Assembly: GCA_964455335.1 (NCBI GenBank)
Contig: CAYVVW010000005.1
Span: 1 to 30,330, forward strand
Direction of reading: 5' to 3'
Length of the DNA: 30,330 bases
Source: Marvinbryantia sp964455335
Lineage (GTDB): Bacteria; Bacillota; Clostridia; Lachnospirales; Lachnospiraceae
The position numbers and the translations under genes were made by a program. Shown piece by piece: positions 16,036-23,619 of the stretch (position 1 is the first letter of the stretch; the number at the start of each line of letters is the position of its first letter). The notes beneath the pieces are model-generated. The model had not been told where the DNA came from. It searched no databases and saw only the letters and a list, made by a program, of their open reading frames with translations.

Positions 16036-18993
16036 ATGATAACGTTCATCAAAAACATCTACCGCAACCAAAGGGTGGCGCGCTACCTCATTTTTGGGGT
16101 TTGCACGACCGTGGTCAATTTTGCGAGCTATGGCATTTTGCGCATGGGGCTGGGCGTCAATGTCACGGTCGCGAGCTTCCTTTCCATCCTGCTGTCCATC
16201 TTGTTCGCCTATGTGGTCAACAAGCGCTACGTGTTTGAGAGCAGGCGGGACACGCCCCTGGGGCTTGTCAAGGAGTTTGCCAGCTTTGTGGCCGTGCGCG
16301 CGATCACCATGTTCCTCGAGCTGTTTGGCACCATTTTCCTCTACGGGGTCTGGGGCGTGCCGGACGGGATCGCAAAGCTCGCCCTGCAAGTGGCGGTGCT
16401 CGTCCTCAATTTTGTGTTCAGCAAGATGGTCGTCTTTCGCGAGGAAACGGAGCAAACGCCCGCGCAGCGCGCGGCGGACGCGCGCAAGCGGCGCTGCGTG
16501 TGGGCGGCGTTTGGCATATCCTCCCTGACCGTGCTCGCCACATTCCTCGCGCAGGGCGTGTTCATCGGCGACCGCGGGGTGCTGATCATCGACTCGCTGC
16601 ACCAATACCTGCCATTTTTCACGGATTTTCAGCAAAAGCTCAAAAATGGCGAGTCGCTTTTGTACTCCTTTGGCGGGGGATTGGGCTACAACCTCTGGGC
16701 CGCGTTCGCCTACTACCTGGCAAGCCCGCTCAACCTGGCCATGGCCGCCATCCCGATGGCAAGCGTCATGGACTTTATGGGCGCGCTCATCGTGGTTAAG
16801 ATCGGTCTGTGCGGCGCCGCGTTCGCCTGGTATTTTGCGGATCGCGGGGAGGGGCAGGATTATCTGCCGATCCCCTTTGGCTGCATGTATGCCCTGAGCA
16901 CGTTTGTCATCGGCTACTACTTTAACCTGATGTGGCTCGACAGCATCCTCATCCTGCCCTTGGTGATGAAGGGCATCGAGCGCATCTGCGACGGGGGCAG
17001 CGGAAAACTGTTTGCCGGGTCGCTGTTTTATGGCATCTATTGCAATTACTACATCGGGTATATGCTGTGCCTGTTCGCCTGCCTGTATTTCCTGGCGCAA
17101 TGGGCGGCCAGGCGGTTCTCCTGGAAGGCGTTTGCAGTATCCGGGCTGCGGTTTGCCTGGCTTGGCCTCTTAAGCGGCGGGATGGCGGCGGCGGTTCTGA
17201 TGCCCGCCTACAAGGCGCTGCAGCTCACAGAGGCGTCGGGCGGCGCGTTCCCGACAAAAGTGCGCTTTTACACGGACGCCTTTTCGCAGCTCACGGGGCA
17301 TTTTGCGCTGGTGGAGCCCATCAACATCCAGGACGGGCAGTCGGGCGTCAACATCTTTTGCGGCACAATCGTCCTCATTTTGACGCTGTTGTATGTGCTG
17401 GACAAGGAACTGCCCATCAAGGAGCGCGCCGCAAAGCTGGCATTGGCGGGACTTTTGCTCTTTAGCATGAATTTTAACATGCTCAACTTCATCTGGCACG
17501 GCTTCCACACGCAAAACGGGCTGCCGAACCGCTTCGCCTTTTTGTATATCGCCATCCTTTTGGTGATGGGCTTTGACGCGCTGCGCCACGTGCAAAAACT
17601 GGAGCCATGGCGCATCGGCATCGCCTGGGTCCTCCCGATGGCCTTTGTCGGCGCGTGCTTTTACCGGCAGACGGGCGAGCGCCCCTGGTACGTCTACGCG
17701 GCGACCTTGGGGCTGCTGGCCGTCTATGGGTTTGCGCTCTTTGGCATGTGCTGGCGCGACAAGGTCAAGCCCGCCCTGGCAGTCCTGATGACCGTGGAGA
17801 TGGTCGCGACGGGCGCCTATGGCGTGGCCTGTGACGGCACCGTGGGGGAGAGCACCTACGTGAATGAGCAAAAGGCCTACCAGGCCATGGCCGCGCGCCA
17901 GGCGGGCGCGGGCGAATTTTACCGCGCCGACATCGACAGCCAGCGGATGCGCAACGAAAATATGTTTCTGGGGGCAAACGGCCTCGCGCTCTTTTCCTCC
18001 ACCATGCCCGAGGCCACGGTCAATCTCTGCCGCGCCATTGGCATGGAGGCGCGCACGAACAAGACGGGGTACCTCGGCGTGTCCAAGCTCTTCAACGACG
18101 TGTTTGGCGTCCGCTATGTCGTCTCCAAGAGCGGGAAAGACACCCTCTACCAAATGCGAAAGGCCGACTACGAGGACCCGCTCACCCTCTATTACAACGA
18201 GGGCGCGCTCTCTTTGGGATTTTTGGTGTCGCCCGACATCAAAAACTGGCAGATCGCAGACAAACTCCCCATGCAGGTGCAGGACGAGTTTGCGACCCTC
18301 GCGACGGGCGTCCCGTTCCAATATACCTTGCGGGAGGCCTATGACTTAGAAGAAGGGCCGACCTACATCATCCGGCTGCACCCCGGGGAGCAGACCTACA
18401 TCGAGGTGACGGAAAATGTGGCGAGCCTGACCATCAAGACGCCGCAATACGAAAAGACGATCAACAACTACACGAAGAGCATCTACAACCTGGGGCTTGT
18501 GGAGGAAGAAGGCGAGGCGAGCAAGGCCAACATCTCCCTGACCTACAAGGAAGGCAAGGAGGAACCGGTGCCCGTGCGCGTCTACACCTGTTCGGACGCC
18601 GACTACCAGAACGTCTATGCGCGCCTGTCGGCCTGGCAGATGGAGCAGGTGACAGATCGCGGAAACGCGGTGTCCGGCAGCATCCGCGCGGGGCAGGCAG
18701 GGACCTTGCTCCTGACCATCCCCTACGACGAGGGCTGGGAGATCACGGTGGACGGGGAAAAGGCGCAGGCCTACCGCGTGGGCACGGCACTGACGGGCAT
18801 CGACTTGGCAGAGGGCGACCACGCCATCGCCATGCGCTACACGCCGGACGGGCTGTGGCCGGGCACCTGGGTGTCGCTCGCCTGTGCGTTCCTGTTCTTG
18901 CTCAGCTGCGTCGTGGAGGCTCATTTTGCCAAAAAGAGCCGCGAAAGAGAGAAAAAGGCGGCCGCTTTCGGAGGGGAATCCTATGGCGCATAA
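16036..18993 (+). CDS. GtrA-YfhO fusion membrane protein (lipid-linked sugar flippase plus GT-C glycosyltransferase)
   Basis: This 985-residue protein joins two families. Residues about 15-135 are a GtrA/GtcA-like domain with four membrane segments (RYLIFGVCTTVVNF; FAYVVNKRYVFES; a final segment ending FVFSKMVVF). After a basic linker (residues 136-153) comes a YfhO-type domain with about a dozen membrane segments, the first-loop motif IIDSLHQYLPFF (D186, Q190) typical of GT-C enzymes, and a large C-terminal soluble region (about 640-950). In Bacillus and Listeria, separate GtcA and YfhO-like proteins act successively in lipoteichoic acid glycosylation, so a fused flippase-transferase is a reasonable inference. 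ATG 16036 follows AAGGAG; the 3' end overlaps murB by 11 bp. Confidence 0.85.
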   Translation: MITFIKNIYRNQRVARYLIFGVCTTVVNFASYGILRMGLGVNVTVASFLSILLSILFAYVVNKRYVFESRRDTPLGLVKEFASFVAVRAITMFLELFGTIFLYGVWGVPDGIAKLALQVAVLVLNFVFSKMVVFREETEQTPAQRAADARKRRCVWAAFGISSLTVLATFLAQGVFIGDRGVLIIDSLHQYLPFFTDFQQKLKNGESLLYSFGGGLGYNLWAAFAYYLASPLNLAMAAIPMASVMDFMGALIVVKIGLCGAAFAWYFADRGEGQDYLPIPFGCMYALSTFVIGYYFNLMWLDSILILPLVMKGIERICDGGSGKLFAGSLFYGIYCNYYIGYMLCLFACLYFLAQWAARRFSWKAFAVSGLRFAWLGLLSGGMAAAVLMPAYKALQLTEASGGAFPTKVRFYTDAFSQLTGHFALVEPINIQDGQSGVNIFCGTIVLILTLLYVLDKELPIKERAAKLALAGLLLFSMNFNMLNFIWHGFHTQNGLPNRFAFLYIAILLVMGFDALRHVQKLEPWRIGIAWVLPMAFVGACFYRQTGERPWYVYAATLGLLAVYGFALFGMCWRDKVKPALAVLMTVEMVATGAYGVACDGTVGESTYVNEQKAYQAMAARQAGAGEFYRADIDSQRMRNENMFLGANGLALFSSTMPEATVNLCRAIGMEARTNKTGYLGVSKLFNDVFGVRYVVSKSGKDTLYQMRKADYEDPLTLYYNEGALSLGFLVSPDIKNWQIADKLPMQVQDEFATLATGVPFQYTLREAYDLEEGPTYIIRLHPGEQTYIEVTENVASLTIKTPQYEKTINNYTKSIYNLGLVEEEGEASKANISLTYKEGKEEPVPVRVYTCSDADYQNVYARLSAWQMEQVTDRGNAVSGSIRAGQAGTLLLTIPYDEGWEITVDGEKAQAYRVGTALTGIDLAEGDHAIAMRYTPDGLWPGTWVSLACAFLFLLSCVVEAHFAKKSREREKKAAAFGGESYGA

Positions 18994-19912
18994 GGAAAAC
19001 GGCAAGGGACTGGCAGAGGCCCTCATGGAGGCGGCAGGGGAGGCCAATGTCTTGCAAAAAGAGCCGATGGCAAGCCACACCACCTTTCGCATCGGGGGGC
19101 CTGCGGACTACTTTGTGCGCCCGGCATCCGCAGCACAGGCGGCGGCCGTGCGCGCCGCGGCTGCCCGCTTTGGCGCGCCTTGCCTGGTCATCGGCAACGG
19201 GAGCAACCTGCTCGTGGGGGATCTGGGCGTCCCGGGCGTGGTTCTGCAGCTCCACCAAAACTTCGGGGAAATCCAAGTGGGGGAGGCGACCCTGACCGCG
19301 CAGGCGGGCGCGACGAATGCCAGGGTGGCCAAAGAGGCGCAAAAAGCCGGCCTTGGCGGGTTCGCTTTTGCCGCCGGCATCCCAGGGACAGTCGGCGGGG
19401 CGGTCGTGATGAACGCGGGCGCCTATGGCGGCGAGATGAAAGACATCCTGCAGGAAGTGACGGTTCTGACAGAGGACGGGGAGATCCGAACCGTGCCGGC
19501 GGATGGCCTGGAACTGTCTTACCGCGCGAGCAACATCCGAAAAAACGGGTGGGTGATCCTCACCGCGACCTTTCGCCTCTTTTCGCAAGACCCTGCAAAG
19601 ATCCAGGCGCAGATGGATGACTTGCGCGCGCGCCGCCAGGAAAAACAGCCCCTGGAATTTCCCAGCGCGGGCAGCACGTTCAAGCGGCCGGAGGGGCATT
19701 TTGCAGGGAAACTCATCATGGACGCAGGGCTTGCCGGCATGCGCGTGGGCGGCGCGCAAGTGTCGCCGAAACATTGCGGCTTTGTCGTCAACACAGGAGA
19801 CGCGACGGCGTCGGACGTGCGCTGCCTGATAGAGGAAGTGCGGCAAAAAGTCCTGGACGCCTTTGGCGTGGAATTAGAGCCGGAAGTGCAATATGTGGGA
19901 AGGTTTGCCTAA
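18983..19912 (+). CDS. murB: UDP-N-acetylenolpyruvoylglucosamine reductase (type II MurB)
   Basis: MurB reduces UDP-GlcNAc-enolpyruvate to UDP-MurNAc in peptidoglycan synthesis, using FAD and NADPH. The 309-residue protein has the FAD-binding segment HTTFRIGGPADY (32-43) and IGNGSNLLV (70-78), the IPGTVGGAVVMNAGAYGGE block, R181 in SYRASNI, and the proton donor S231 in SAGSTFKRP. A C-terminal EPEVQYVGRF carries the conserved Glu. The start ATG 18983 follows GGAGGGG at 6 nt and overlaps the previous gene. Position beside rapZ and whiA is typical of Clostridia. Confidence 0.97.
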   Translation: MAHKENGKGLAEALMEAAGEANVLQKEPMASHTTFRIGGPADYFVRPASAAQAAAVRAAAARFGAPCLVIGNGSNLLVGDLGVPGVVLQLHQNFGEIQVGEATLTAQAGATNARVAKEAQKAGLGGFAFAAGIPGTVGGAVVMNAGAYGGEMKDILQEVTVLTEDGEIRTVPADGLELSYRASNIRKNGWVILTATFRLFSQDPAKIQAQMDDLRARRQEKQPLEFPSAGSTFKRPEGHFAGKLIMDAGLAGMRVGGAQVSPKHCGFVVNTGDATASDVRCLIEEVRQKVLDAFGVELEPEVQYVGRFA

Positions 19913-19934
19913 GCGGGCAGGAAGGGAGGACGCC

Positions 19935-20789
19935 ATGAGACTCGTCATTGTAACCGGAATGTCGGGCGCGGGAAAAGTGAGCGCGCTCAAGATTTTGGAG
20001 GATCTGGGATACTATTGCGTGGACAATCTCCCCATCCCCTTGCTCTCCACGTTTGCGGAACTGATGTACACGCAAAACATCGAAGTCACAAAAGGGGCGA
20101 TCGGCATCGACATCCGCAACGGCGCGGGCTTGCAGGACATCGGCCGGCACTTGGAGCGCATCGAGCAGGCCGGGTACACCTACGAAATCCTGTTTATGGA
20201 TGCCTCGGACGAGACGCTCATCCGCCGCTACAAGGAGACGCGCAGGGCGCACCCCATGACGGGGGATGGCCGCATCGAGATGGGCATACGCGAGGAGCGC
20301 CGCCAGCTCGCGTTCCTAAAAGCGCGCGCGGATTACACCATCGACACCAGCCGGCTGCTCATCCGGGAATTGCGCCAGGATCTCGCGCGCATTTTCTCCG
20401 AGAACCGCGCGGTCGCCAGTATGCGCGTCCTGGTGCTCTCTTTTGGGTTCAAGCATGGGCTTCCGCAGGACGCGGATCTCGTCTTTGACGTGCGCTTTTT
20501 GCCAAATCCCTACTATGTGGACGACTTGCGCATGCTGACGGGCAACGACCCGGCCGTGCAGGAATATGTGATGAACTGCCAGCAGGCGGACGCCTTTCTG
20601 CAAAAACTCGTCGACCTGATCACCTTCTTGCTGCCCAACTATGTCCTGGAAGGGAAAAACCAATTGGTGATCGGCATCGGCTGCACGGGCGGGCGGCACC
20701 GCTCCGTGACAGTCGCGAACAAGCTCTACGGACAGATCCGCGCCCTTTCGCAGTACAGCGTCCAGCTGGAGCACCGCGACATCCGGTAA
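19935..20789 (+). CDS. rapZ: RapZ/YvcJ-family nucleotide-binding protein
   Basis: RapZ-family proteins bind nucleotides; in E. coli RapZ is the adaptor that regulates GlmS through small RNA decay, while in Firmicutes (YvcJ) the role is less clear. The 284-residue product begins MRLVIVTGMSGAGK and has DLGYYCVDNLP, later VLSFGFKHGLPQDADLVFD, FLPNPYY and the C-terminal GCTGGRHRSVTVANKL, all hallmarks. The Walker A reads GMSGAGKV (8-15): the usual Ser/Thr after the lysine is Val. ATG 19935 follows GGGAGG. It lies 22 bp after murB and 15 bp before whiA, without the yvcK/glmR gene often found between rapZ and whiA. Confidence 0.95.
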   Translation: MRLVIVTGMSGAGKVSALKILEDLGYYCVDNLPIPLLSTFAELMYTQNIEVTKGAIGIDIRNGAGLQDIGRHLERIEQAGYTYEILFMDASDETLIRRYKETRRAHPMTGDGRIEMGIREERRQLAFLKARADYTIDTSRLLIRELRQDLARIFSENRAVASMRVLVLSFGFKHGLPQDADLVFDVRFLPNPYYVDDLRMLTGNDPAVQEYVMNCQQADAFLQKLVDLITFLLPNYVLEGKNQLVIGIGCTGGRHRSVTVANKLYGQIRALSQYSVQLEHRDIR

Positions 20790-20804
20790 AAAGGGGGAAG
20801 GTTC

Positions 20805-21740
20805 ATGTCCTTTTCTGCCAAAATCAAAGCAGAGCTGGCGGAGCATATGCCAGGAGCCAGGCATTGCCGCGTCGCGGAGCTGGCGGCCATTTTGTGCCTC
20901 TGTCCCGAGGCGGCGTCCCATCCGCACTTGCTTTTGCAAACGGAAAATCCCTGGGTCGCAAGAAAATACTTTACATTGTTGAGAAAAACATTTAATATAG
21001 AGGTTGGGCTTGCCGTCAGACAAAAAAAAGGGCGCGGCAAGACATGGGCCTACTTGGTCTGCGCCATGAGAACGGATGACGCAGACCGCGTGCTTCGCGC
21101 GACGCACGTCACGGTGGGCGCGCAGGGGGATTGCGCCGTAGACGGGCTTGTGACGCAGCAGCCGTGCTGCAAGCGCGCGTTTTTGCGCGGCGCGTTTCTC
21201 GCCGCCGGATCTCTGAGCGACCCCAAAAAATATTACCACATGGAGTTTACCTGTGCGCGCGCGGAACAGGCAAGGCAGGTGCAGGCCGTGCTTTCGGCAT
21301 TTGGCCTGGAGGCGCGCGTGGTGCGGCGCAAGCGCTACCATGTCGCCTACCTAAAAGAAGGCGACCAGATCGTGGACGCCCTCAACGTGATGGAGGCCCA
21401 CAATGCCCTGATGGAGCTGGAGAACATCCGCATCCTCAAGGACATGCGCAACACGGTCAACCGCAAGGTCAACTGTGAGGCGGCCAACATCCACAAGACG
21501 GTCAGCGCGGCCGTCAAGCAGATTGAGGATATTCAGTATATAAAGGACACCATGGGGTTCGGGGGGCTGCCCGACGCGCTCGCGCAGATGGCAGATGCCC
21601 GCCTGGAGCACCCGGACGCGACATTACAGGAACTCGGAATGCTGGTTAGGCCTCAAGTCGGAAAATCCGGTGTGAACCACCGGCTTCGCAAGCTCGGCGA
21701 GATCGCGGCCGGGCTTAGAGTTAAGGAGGAAAGACAATGA
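20805..21740 (+). CDS. whiA: DNA-binding regulator WhiA
   Basis: WhiA combines an N-terminal homing-endonuclease-like (degenerate LAGLIDADG) fold with a C-terminal helix-turn-helix; it controls sporulation genes in Streptomyces and affects division and chromosome segregation in Bacillus. The 311-residue product has the expected length. Conserved parts are FSAKIKAELAE, CKRAFLRGAFLAAGSLSDP with YHMEF, NRKVNCEAANIHKTVSAA, and the HTH region LQELGMLVRPQVGKSGVNHR followed by RLRKLGEIA. A GGGGGAAGG site precedes ATG 20805. Its TGA overlaps the ATG of the HPr-like gene (ATGA), implying coupled translation. Confidence 0.96.
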   Translation: MSFSAKIKAELAEHMPGARHCRVAELAAILCLCPEAASHPHLLLQTENPWVARKYFTLLRKTFNIEVGLAVRQKKGRGKTWAYLVCAMRTDDADRVLRATHVTVGAQGDCAVDGLVTQQPCCKRAFLRGAFLAAGSLSDPKKYYHMEFTCARAEQARQVQAVLSAFGLEARVVRRKRYHVAYLKEGDQIVDALNVMEAHNALMELENIRILKDMRNTVNRKVNCEAANIHKTVSAAVKQIEDIQYIKDTMGFGGLPDALAQMADARLEHPDATLQELGMLVRPQVGKSGVNHRLRKLGEIAAGLRVKEERQ

Positions 21741-21997
21741 TTAAAAAACCGATCACCGTGCAACTGCCCAGCGGCCTGGAGGCAAGGCCAGTCGCCATCC
21801 TGGTGCAGGTGGCCAGCCAGTACGACAGCAAAATCCACGTCGAGGTGGAGGGCAAGCGCGTCAACGCGAAGAGCATCATGGGGATGATGACCCTCGGCCT
21901 TGAGGCGGGGGAAAGGATCACCGTGGAAGCGGACGGCGCGGACGAGGAAGCGGCGGTAAAAGACATAGAAAAATACCTAAGCGCGCAGATCGCGTGA
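21737..21997 (+). CDS. Crh-like HPr-family protein lacking His15
   Basis: The 86-residue product is an HPr fold. In PTS HPr, His15 carries phosphate from enzyme I; here that position is Glu15 (SGLEARPVA). The regulatory Ser46 is kept in NAKSIMGMM, the region phosphorylated by HPr kinase. This resembles Bacillus Crh, which has Gln15 and acts only in CcpA-dependent catabolite repression, and it lies directly after whiA as crh does in Bacillus. I infer a regulatory, non-PTS role. Its start overlaps the whiA stop and AAGGAGG precedes it. The gene ends a long co-directional run and is followed by a terminator-like hairpin. Confidence 0.9.
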   Translation: MIKKPITVQLPSGLEARPVAILVQVASQYDSKIHVEVEGKRVNAKSIMGMMTLGLEAGERITVEADGADEEAAVKDIEKYLSAQIA

Positions 21998-22019
21998 CAA
22001 AGCAAAAGGTTTTGGAAGA

Positions 22020-22053
22020 CCCCCGGCTGGAAGATACTGGCCGGGGGGTTTGT
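22020..22053 (+). terminator. Probable intrinsic terminator after the HPr-like gene
   Basis: CCCCCGGC (22020-22027) pairs with GCCGGGGG (22040-22047) around a 12-nt loop, followed by GTTTGT. The stem is strong and GC-rich while the T stretch is short. It lies 22 bp after the stop of the last gene in the housekeeping run, before the region changes to repeats and remnants. Confidence 0.7.
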
Positions 22054-22055
22054 AT

Positions 22056-22101
22056 ATCACACGCAACGAAAAAGACATGTCACACGCAATGAAAAAGTTG
22101 T
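22056..22101 (+). repeat. Two copies of a 23-bp direct repeat containing CACACGCAAYGAAAAAG
   Basis: Two copies, spaced 23 bp apart, share CACACGCA-A-Y-GAAAAAG (GAAAAAG begins at 22068 and 22091). The core GAAAAAGACATG of the first copy is nearly identical to GAAAAAAGACATG, which is repeated several times at 27952-28085, about 5.9 kb away on the other side of the accessory genes. This suggests one repeat family at both edges of the island. Confidence 0.65.
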
Positions 22102-22215
22102 GGAAGCCGTGCGGAAGGTCTAGACCTGTTTGCGACCCTGATCGGCAAGCTCACGGAGTTGGGCAGGATGGAAGAGATTGAAAAAGCGGCAGCGGATGCA
22201 GGGTACAGGCAGCTC
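22093..22215 (+). pseudogene. Possible remnant of the C-terminus of an unidentified gene
   Basis: A reading frame without a start codon encodes about 40 protein-like residues, including LDLFATLIGKLTELGRM and EEIEKAAADAGYRQL. The style (short helix, ELGRMEEIEKAA, then D-x-x-YR) resembles the C-termini of Rpn/PD-(D/E)XK transposase-like proteins of Clostridia, but that is memory-based and weak. The frame loses resemblance where the long inverted repeat begins. The 331-bp gap from 21998 to 22328 otherwise holds the terminator, direct repeats, inverted repeat and promoter listed separately. Confidence 0.3.
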
Positions 22216-22264
22216 CCATATTCCCCGACATGCTCCAGATGCTCGCCTGTCGGGGGAATATGGG
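22215..22264 (+). repeat. Long inverted repeat immediately upstream of the macro-gene promoter
   Basis: CCCATATTCCCCGACA (22215-22230) is the reverse complement of TGTCGGGGGAATATGGG (22248-22264) apart from one extra G; the loop is 17 nt. It ends 1 bp before the -35 hexamer of the promoter at 22266. As RNA it would be a strong hairpin, but no U tract follows (CTTTACA). It could be an operator for a dimeric regulator, possibly the HTH-like domain of the macro protein it precedes, or a remnant mobile-element structure. Confidence 0.8.
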
Positions 22265-22265
22265 C

Positions 22266-22294
22266 TTTACAATCCCGCCCCCAAGGCTTATAAT
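22266..22294 (+). promoter_or_regulatory. Sigma-A-type promoter for the macro-domain gene
   Basis: TTTACA (22266-22271) and TATAAT (22289-22294) are separated by exactly 17 bp. Transcription should start near 22301, giving a leader of about 28 nt that contains the AGGGAGG ribosome binding site before ATG 22329. This is the cleanest promoter in the window and marks the start of a new transcription unit after the terminator at 22020. Confidence 0.85.
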
Positions 22295-22328
22295 AGGCCT
22301 AACATGAAAAACCAAGGGAGGCCGGCTC

Positions 22329-23414
22329 ATGCCGCTTACGATCGTCCGTCAGGACATTACAAAGATGGAAGTAGATGCCATCGTAAATGCCGCAAATACA
22401 AACCTTTGGATGGGCGGCGGAGTCTGTGGGGCGATCTTTCGCGCCGCGGGCGAGGAAGAGATGCAAAAGGCCTGTGCCAAAGTCGCCCCAATCAAGACAG
22501 GCGGCGCGGCCATCACGCCGGGGTTTGCGCTGCCCGCAAAATATGTGATCCATGCCGCAGGCCCTGTTTATCAGCCTTGGAGTAAAAAAGCCTGTGCCGA
22601 TCAGCTGCGCTCGGCCTATCTGGAGTCGCTGAAGTTGGCGGCGGAACATCATTTGGAGAGCATTGCATTTCCGCTCATTTCGAGCGGCATTTACGGATAT
22701 CCAAAGGCGGAGGCCCTGCAGGTTGCGACATCTGCCATCGCCGATTTTCTTCTGGAAAATGACATGGACATCTACCTTGCCGTATATGACAAGGACGCGT
22801 TTGCCGTCAGCTCCCGGCTGATGGGACCTGTCGCCGCCTACATCGATGCGCATTATGTCGAGGAGCACGATTTCGGGCGAAGCCGTTTGCTGGACGTGGA
22901 AGAGCGGGCGCTCCAAGAGGCGAAAGCAAGCCGTGACCCCCAAAATTGGGAGACCGATGATTTTGCGGGGATGGGCGCGTTTCCGGAAGCGCAGCGGGAT
23001 ACGGACGCGGTGTTTGGCGCGCATCCCATGGAGACGTCGGCGGGCGCGTCACTTACGGAACGCGTGGAGAACTTAGAGGAGCCATTTTCCGCTGCGCTCT
23101 TTCGGATGATTGACACAAAAGGCAAGACGGACGTGGAGGTGTACAAGCGGGCGAACATTGACCGCAAGCTCTTTTCAAAGATCCGTTCCGTGCAAGGGTA
23201 CACGCCGAAAAAATCGACCATTCTGGCACTTGCCATCGCATTGGAACTTTCGCTTGGCGAGACGGATGCGCTGCTGGAGCGCGCGGGATACGCCCTTTCG
23301 CACGCCAGCAAGTTCGACGTGATTGTGGAATATTTTATTATCAACAAAAACTACAATATTTTTGATATCAACGAAGTGCTGTTCCAATCTGACCAGCCGC
23401 TTTTGGGAGGTTGA
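22329..23414 (+). CDS. Macro-domain (ADP-ribose-binding) protein with C-terminal HTH-like domain
   Basis: Residues 1-170 are a macro domain: QDITKMEVDAIVNAANTNL, the substrate loop MGGGVCGAIFRAAG, YVIHAAGPVY, and the second loop FPLISSGIYGYP. Such domains bind ADP-ribose or O-acetyl-ADP-ribose and may remove ADP-ribose from proteins. After a low-complexity acidic linker (about 185-250), residues 250-361 form a conserved helical domain (FRMIDTKGKTDVEVYKRANI, LFSKIRSVQGYTPKKSTILA, LLERAGYALSHASKFD) resembling a Cro/C1-type HTH plus extension. The fusion suggests an ADP-ribose-sensing regulator; this is inference. It has its own promoter, and a vWA gene follows after 205 bp. AGGGAGG precedes the ATG. 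Confidence 0.88.
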   Translation: MPLTIVRQDITKMEVDAIVNAANTNLWMGGGVCGAIFRAAGEEEMQKACAKVAPIKTGGAAITPGFALPAKYVIHAAGPVYQPWSKKACADQLRSAYLESLKLAAEHHLESIAFPLISSGIYGYPKAEALQVATSAIADFLLENDMDIYLAVYDKDAFAVSSRLMGPVAAYIDAHYVEEHDFGRSRLLDVEERALQEAKASRDPQNWETDDFAGMGAFPEAQRDTDAVFGAHPMETSAGASLTERVENLEEPFSAALFRMIDTKGKTDVEVYKRANIDRKLFSKIRSVQGYTPKKSTILALAIALELSLGETDALLERAGYALSHASKFDVIVEYFIINKNYNIFDINEVLFQSDQPLLGG

Positions 23415-23417
23415 TTT

Positions 23418-23434
23418 GTCGCTTTGCAAGCGAC
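23418..23434 (+). other. Small hairpin after the macro gene
   Basis: GTCGCTT (23418-23424) pairs with AAGCGAC (23428-23434) around TGC, directly after the macro stop codon. The following CTTGCGGCCTTCTGTTT is only weakly T-rich, so this is at best a weak terminator. Confidence 0.35.
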
Positions 23435-23510
23435 CTTGCGGCCTTCTGTTTCTGGTAGACTGACGTTACAGGCGCCAAGGTGAGAAGCCCGATTCCGAGA
23501 CGAGCCATCG

Positions 23511-23536
23511 TAAACGACAAAAATATTTGCCGTTTA
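23511..23536 (+). repeat. Imperfect inverted repeat upstream of the vWA gene
   Basis: TAAACGACAAA (23511-23521) and TTTGCCGTTTA (23526-23536) are complementary at 10 of 11 positions around AATA. It lies about 85 bp before the vWA start in a gap where I see no convincing -35/-10 pair. It may be an operator or a leader hairpin. Confidence 0.45.
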
Positions 23537-23619
23537 AGATAGCCCCTCTGGGGGAAGCGTACGAATTTGCGCCGCGTAACCCGACAGAATACCACAAAAG
23601 AAAACAGGAGGTTTTTACC

